Shown: positions 23,401-29,400 of the stretch, piece by piece | How positions within the stretch are numbered: position 1 is the stretch's first letter | Layout: each line of letters begins with the position of its first letter | Assembly: GCA_037043235.1 (NCBI GenBank) | Contig: JAWRVZ010000041.1 | Location: 609,001-673,000 of the forward strand | Origin: Rhodeus uyekii | Lineage: Eukaryota > Chordata > Actinopteri > Cypriniformes > Acheilognathidae | Length of the DNA stretch: 64,000 bases | Direction of reading: 5' to 3' | The notes under the pieces: generated by a model | The model's database searches: none | What the model was told of the DNA's origin: nothing | Seen by the model: the letters and a program-made list of their open reading frames with translations, nothing else | Position numbers and translations under genes: made by a program

Positions 23401-26400
23401 GGGGAGGACATAAGGCCTGCAGTACAATGTGCTGGGCTCGAGAGGACCTTCGGAACATAACCTGGTGTGGGAGAGAGAAAGGCTTTCGCCAGACCAGGAG
23501 CAAACTCCAGACAGGAGGGGGCCACTGACAGGGCCTGAAGGTCACCAACCCTCTTGAAAGAGGAAATGGCTAGGAGGAACACCGTTTTAAGAGTGAGAAA
23601 TTTCTCTGAGATGCCCTCAAGCGGCTCAAAGGGTTCCTGGGACAAGGCCTGGAGTACCAGGGACAGGTCCCAGGAAGGAACCCGGGAGCGTACCGCAGGC
23701 CTCAGCCTGAGAGTGCCACGAAGGAAACGAACTACTAGGGGGTCACGACCCAGAGGTACACCACTCGGGGGTACGTGGTAGGCCGCGATAGCGGCCACGT
23801 ACACCTTAAGCGTGGAGGGGGACAGCCCGGCGGCGAACCTCTCCTGTAAGAACTCCAGGACGATACCGACCTGGCAGGTCACTGGGTCTACAGGTTTGTC
23901 ACCGCACCAGGAAGTGAAGAAAACCCACTTCCGAGCGTAGAGTTTCCTTGTGGATGGGGCTCTAGAGTGGAGAATGGTCTCGACGACCTCAGTCGAGAGA
24001 CCCGAGTCTACGAGTCGGGACCCCTCAGAGGCCAGACCCACAGATTCCACAGTCCCGGGCGAGGATGAAGGATCCTGCCCTGAGCCTGAGACAGAAGGTC
24101 CACTCTGACGGGAATCCTCCAAGGAGTGCCGTCTAGGAGGGACACCAAGTCCGAGAACCACACCCTGCCCGGCCACCGCGGGGCAACTAAGGTGAGACGG
24201 ACCCTGTCCTGGCGAACTTTCTCTAGAACCCCCGGGAGCAGAGCTACTGGGGGAAAGGCGTACAGGGGTAGCCTCGGCCACTCCTGTTGCATCGCGTCCA
24301 GTCCCAACGGAGCTGGAGGAGAGAGGGAGTACCACAGAGGGCAGTGGGTCGCCTCGTGGGACGCAAAGAGGTCCACCTGGGCTTGACCGAATTCCTCCCA
24401 TATCTGCTCCACCACCTCGGTGTGGAGCATCCATTCCCCGGGCCTCGGCCCCTGCCTCGACAGGAAGTCTGCTTCCGTGTTCTGGGATCCCGGAATATAA
24501 ACTGCCCGAAGGGAGCAGAGTTTGTTCCGAGCCCAGAGGAGGATCCGCCCGGCCAGCTTGGAAAGCCGGAGGGAGCGGAGACCCCCCTGATGGTTTATGT
24601 AGGATACCACCGCCGTGTTGTCGGACTGGACTAACACATGGTGGCCCCGGAGGTCTGGGAGAAAGGCTTGAAGCGCCTTCCAAACTGCCAACATCTCTAA
24701 CGCATTGATATGCAGAGAGAGGCAGGCCTCGTTCCATAAACCTTGAGCTGAGCGGTCCCTCAGGACCGCCCCCCAACCCGAGCGGGAAGCGTCTGTCGAC
24801 AGCATTACGCGTGACAGACTGGTCCCAGTACGGGTCCTTGGGCAAGAAACCAGGGATTATTCCACTGACTCAAGGCTTGCAGGCAACGCCTTGAGACCTT
24901 GATCAGGCGGAAAGGGTTCCCCCTCGGGGAAAACCCCCTGGTCTTGAGCCACCACTGTAGACATCTCATGTGAAGCAAACCTAGCGGTATCACGCAAGAG
25001 GCTGCTGCCATGAGCCCCAGAACTCTCTGGAAATGTCTGACAGTGATCAGCTGGCCTAGCTTTATGTCGTTGACTGAAGATAGGATTGATGTAATGCGCA
25101 CGGGGGAGAGCCGTGCTGCCATTGACACAGAATCCCATACGACGCCTAGGAAAGTAGTGCTCTGCCTCGGCCAGAGTACACTCTTTTTGGCGTTTAGTCT
25201 CAGCCCGAGCTCCTTCATATGTGCGAGAACAACATCTCGATGTTGAATCGCCAAATCTCGAGACTGGGCCAGAATGAGCCAGTCGTCGATGTAATTCAAG
25301 ATCCGGATCCCTCGGGATCGGAGCGGAGCTAGAGCTGCATCCACGCACTTGGTGAACGTGCGAGGAGACAGAGCCAGGCCGAACGGAAGGACCCGATATT
25401 GATAAACCTTCCCCCCGAAGGCGAATCTGAGGAACTTCCGATGCTGAGGAAGGATGGAGACATGGAAATACGCGTCTTTGAGATCTATCGAGACAAACCA
25501 GTCCTCGGACCTGATTTGAGCTACGATCTGCTTCAGAGTTAACATTCTGAATTTCAGTCGCCTGATAGAATCGTTCAGAGTGCGAAGATCTAAGATAGGG
25601 CGTAAGCCTCCACCCTTTTTGGGAACTATGAAGTGCCGGCTGTAGAAACCTGATTCTCTGGCTGAGAGGGGTACATATTCTATGGCCTCTTTCCTCAGCA
25701 GTGAGTCTACTTCTTGTTCCATGACCAGAGCCTGCTCGGGGTTCACCACTGTTGGTAACACACCCGCGAAGCCGGGAGGATAAGCCCGGAACTGAACAGC
25801 GTATCCTTCTGATACGGTACGCAGGACCCAACAAGAGATACCTGGGAGGCGCTGCCACGCCGCCAGGAAGTCTACTAGGGGTATCAGTCTCTCGAGACCG
25901 ACCTCTGGACATAAATATTTTGCCACCCCGGGGCCCTGGCCGCAACCAGAGAGCCGCCGGGGCGGATGCTCTAGGACCCTCCTCAGAGGGGGCAAGCTGC
26001 CCAGCACGGCCCGAGAGGAGCGTGGCTGGACGGGACTGCCCGCGTTGAGCATGGCCCGAGTCCCTCGAGACCCAGAGCCATACACCGCGCTTAGCATGCA
26101 CTGATCCGCCTCTCGAGGAGGACCAGTGCTGCGAGGCCGCAACCGAAGACCGTCAGGGCCTCTTGCTCTTGGCCTTCTTGGCCTGGAGGACAGTCCTCAG
26201 ATCTGTCCTCCTACCAGAGGGCTGTGGCTGAGAGCGGCGACCTGCGCCACCACCCGACTGGGGAGGTTGGCGTGAGGCCACGCTCTGCCGCTGAGCAGCG
26301 CGGTGGGAGGAGCTGCTGCTGGGCTGCGGCTGGCTCGCAGACTCAGCAGGACGAGGGCGGCGGGGAAGGATCTTCCTGAACGCTACCTCCTGTTTGGCAG

Positions 26401-29400
26401 CCTCCTGGAACCTCTCGACAGCCATTTTGACGGCGTCGCCGAAGAGACCAGGAGGCGAAAGAGGAGCGTCAATCAGGATATTTTTATCCTTCTCTCTGAG
26501 GGTTGTGAGGTTAAGCCACAGATGCCGTTCTGTGGCCACCAGGGCTGCCATAGAGCGACCGATTGAACTGGCCGTTTCCCTGGCAGCCCGCAGAGAGAGA
26601 TCAGTGGCCTTGCGCAGCTCGGCTACTGCCTCAGGGCCAATACCCCCGCCCTCGTCGAGGTCAGAGAGCAGGTCCGCCTGATAGGCTTGCAGCAGTGATG
26701 AGGTGTGTAAACATGCTGCAGCCTGACCAGCCGCGGAGTACGCTCTGCCCACCATTGTAGATGTAACCCGGAGGGGTTTGGTGGGCAGCGTCGGGGTTTT
26801 TAGGGGCGGCGATGAATGGGGGGCGAGGTAGTTAGCCAACGCCTCCTCCACCCTAGGCATCGCCCCGTAACCGCGCTCTTTGGCTCCCACAAGGGAAGCA
26901 TAGCTAGCAGCAGCGCTGCTATGAACCCTGTGGGAGGCGGGCCGTTTCCATGACATCGACACCTCAGTGTGGAGGTCTGGAAAGAACGGCAAACCCCGGC
27001 GCTGAGGCTGTACCCGGGCGGGCAGGTAACGTTCGTCGAGCCGACTCTTCAGACGAACATCCCTGGGCTCGGCCGGCCACTCGAGACCAAGCCTTGCCGT
27101 TGCCCGAGTAACCACCTCGAGCAGCTCCTCGAATGCGGGGGAAACCGATGGCGGCTCGGCTTCCTCCACATCAACACTGACCACATCCACCTCCAGCTCC
27201 TCAGAACTGGAGAGGTTGAGCAGTGCGTCATCACCCAGGTCGGAAGTAATCACCGCATGGTGCGCTTCCGCGTCCTGAGTGAGAACAGACTCAGCAGGTA
27301 AAGGAGGAGAAAAGGCATCGCCCGTCTCCATCCCCGCTGCTAAATCTAGCTGCGATCCCCATGAGTGCAGCCGCCGCTGAGCCTCAGCCACAGCGGGACC
27401 AGACCCACGAGGACCGCGTGCTTGAGCTGCCTCCTCGAAGACAGCTAAGCGTGAGCGGAGAGTGCGCAGCGGCAGCTGCAAACACTCTGCACACTCAGAG
27501 CCCTCAAGCGCTGAGCGTGCGTGTTCCTCGCCCAAACAATAAACACAGAGAGCGTGTGTATCCTTACCCGTGATAAAACGCGGGCAAGGAGGGACACAAC
27601 GCTTAAAGGACTGTGTATCCGCCATTCTTTCAAAGGTAAGTGAGAGATATCGACTTACAGCCAGCAGAGCAACTCAAACACACGTTAGCTTCGAGCGCTG
27701 TTGAAGACACTAAGCTGAGGCTGCTAGTCTGCTGCGTGCAGTTATACTCCTGGCTCATGACGTCACACTCGGCTACGTGCACTCGCACACCTGGTTTCAA
27801 TTGCGCTTCAAGAGACAATTACACTAATGCGTTCCCATATGCGTTCCGACGCAGTGTTGAGTTCCCTTGACAGGGAACCACAGTTTCCACAAACATATTT
27901 GGCAGCACAACTGTTTCCCATATTTAGCACCACATTAGAATGATTTCTGAAGGATCGTGTGACACTGAAGACTGGAGTAATGATGCTGAAAATTAAGCTT
28001 TGCATCAGAGGAAAAAATGCCATTTATCATGTATTAAAATAGAAAACCGTTATTTTGTTTGTACAGTATTTTTGATCAAATAAATGTGTTCGGCGTGGGC
28101 ATGGGAGACTTGTTTCAAAAACAAGTACAAATATGCAATTCCCACTATAGTCAGATTCATTTAATGTATAAATAAGCAGGGGTTTTTCTTATTTTATTTA
28201 CTTTTTTACAGTTAATACCAAGCTACTAAAATCATATATTAAAACAATATTAATATAATTTCTCAATGAAAACATCAACAAATCAAGTGAAAAGATATTA
28301 AAGGATAACAGAAGCTCGAGGAATCCACTGAACTGAGGTAAAAAGTTGTCTGAACATTATAGTTGTGTGTAAACAGTCATTAAGTGACATTTCCTTTTGA
28401 GTGTGTCAGCTAAACGCACAATGATCAGCGCAAAGTTCTCAAAATAAAAACGCAAATCAACCAAAACAGCATCTAGAGCAGGGGTGGGCAAATTACGGCC
28501 CGCGGGCCATATCCGGCCCGTTGGGCTTTTTAATCCGGCCCGCCGAACTTGCCGAACCTGTATTAAACCTCCTTCATTTTACATTTCCCTGTAATGTCAC
28601 TCTGTCGCGGCTACAAGCGGCAGTGGCGCTGAAGCTGTGGTGGAGAATAGGCGTGTGTCGCAAACCCCTCTACACCCCCCTTTATGGCGTTAATTCCGTG
28701 CTAAAAAGGAATGAGCGCAAAACTGATGTTTTGCGCGCGCGTAAATTCCATCCGCGAGCGGAAAACACAGCTACACGTATTTTAATCACTCGCGCGCGCG
28801 CAGATTATATGTCATACGCGCGCGAGTGATTAAAATACGTTAAATAACATTCGCCCGCTCTCGACTGCTGTTTTTGCTCGCGCGAGCACTTTTATTTTTG
28901 TAAGTCGTGGGGCGGGGCTTGCTCTTGTAATAGTAACATCAAACGTCATTGGTTAGTTCCCTTTTTTCCAGAGGTCAGTTGTGATTAGACGCCTGTGATT
29001 GTCAATCTAGCGCTGAGGCAAAAATACGATTCAGTCACATTGCATATTATCGTTTTTCTGTCGATTAAATTGTATTAATATTGTTTTGTTGTAATTTCAC
29101 GTGTCCCAGTCGAGTGATTTAAGACCAAACTATACTTTATACAGGTTTTCTAGGATTTCTTATAAGTAAATGCACAGGTACGACCTTCACCCCGGCCCCT
29201 CTGTCAATTTTAAGAACCAGTGTGGCCCGCGAGACAAATAGTTTGCCCGCCCCTGATCTAGAGGGAGCCAGTTGCTAGGAGGCCCCTAAAACTATTGTTT
29301 CAACACTCACTTGCAGATGATGCCCTTGCAGACGAGTGGAAGGACAGTCCCATCCCAACCACTGTACTAAGCGTCTCAGACTTAATGAGCAATCTACAAG

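Larger units (their letters stand above)
22621..27878 (-). mobile_element. DIRS-type tyrosine-recombinase retrotransposon
   Basis: About 5.26 kb, inserted in the last intron of col6a2 on the opposite strand. It has inverted terminal repeats (22621-22813 and 27711-27878), an internal complementary region (22859-22962) that joins the reverse complements of both outer ends, and gag-like, RT, RNase H and tyrosine-recombinase frames. The flanks show AAC at both ends and no longer target duplication, as expected for recombinase-mediated insertion. The recombinase frame is broken once and RT and RNase H lie in different frames, so this copy is probably not autonomous, although its ends are nearly intact, implying recent insertion. 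Confidence 0.93.
22480..28080. repeat. Old dispersed teleost repeat, split by the DIRS element
   Basis: The left flank of the DIRS (to 22620) and its right flank (from 27879) together resemble the repeat at about 46970-47420: CAGTTTCCACAAACAT continues the pattern, and GAATGATTTCTGAAGGATC follows in both (27939 and about 47221). Related pieces lie at 35740-35830, 44090-44200, 53640-53700 and 63205-63320. The two halves flank one insertion. Confidence 0.6.

Noticed and set aside
24857..26101. 414-codon open frame over the DIRS RT region
   Set aside because: Another phase of the same strand; RT motifs are in the 26142-24805 frame.
29295..29316. Start of the 29295 open frame as an independent gene
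   Set aside because: It begins at TTG and the first residues are the intron tail before an acceptor. The exon reading from 29317 explains the frame better.
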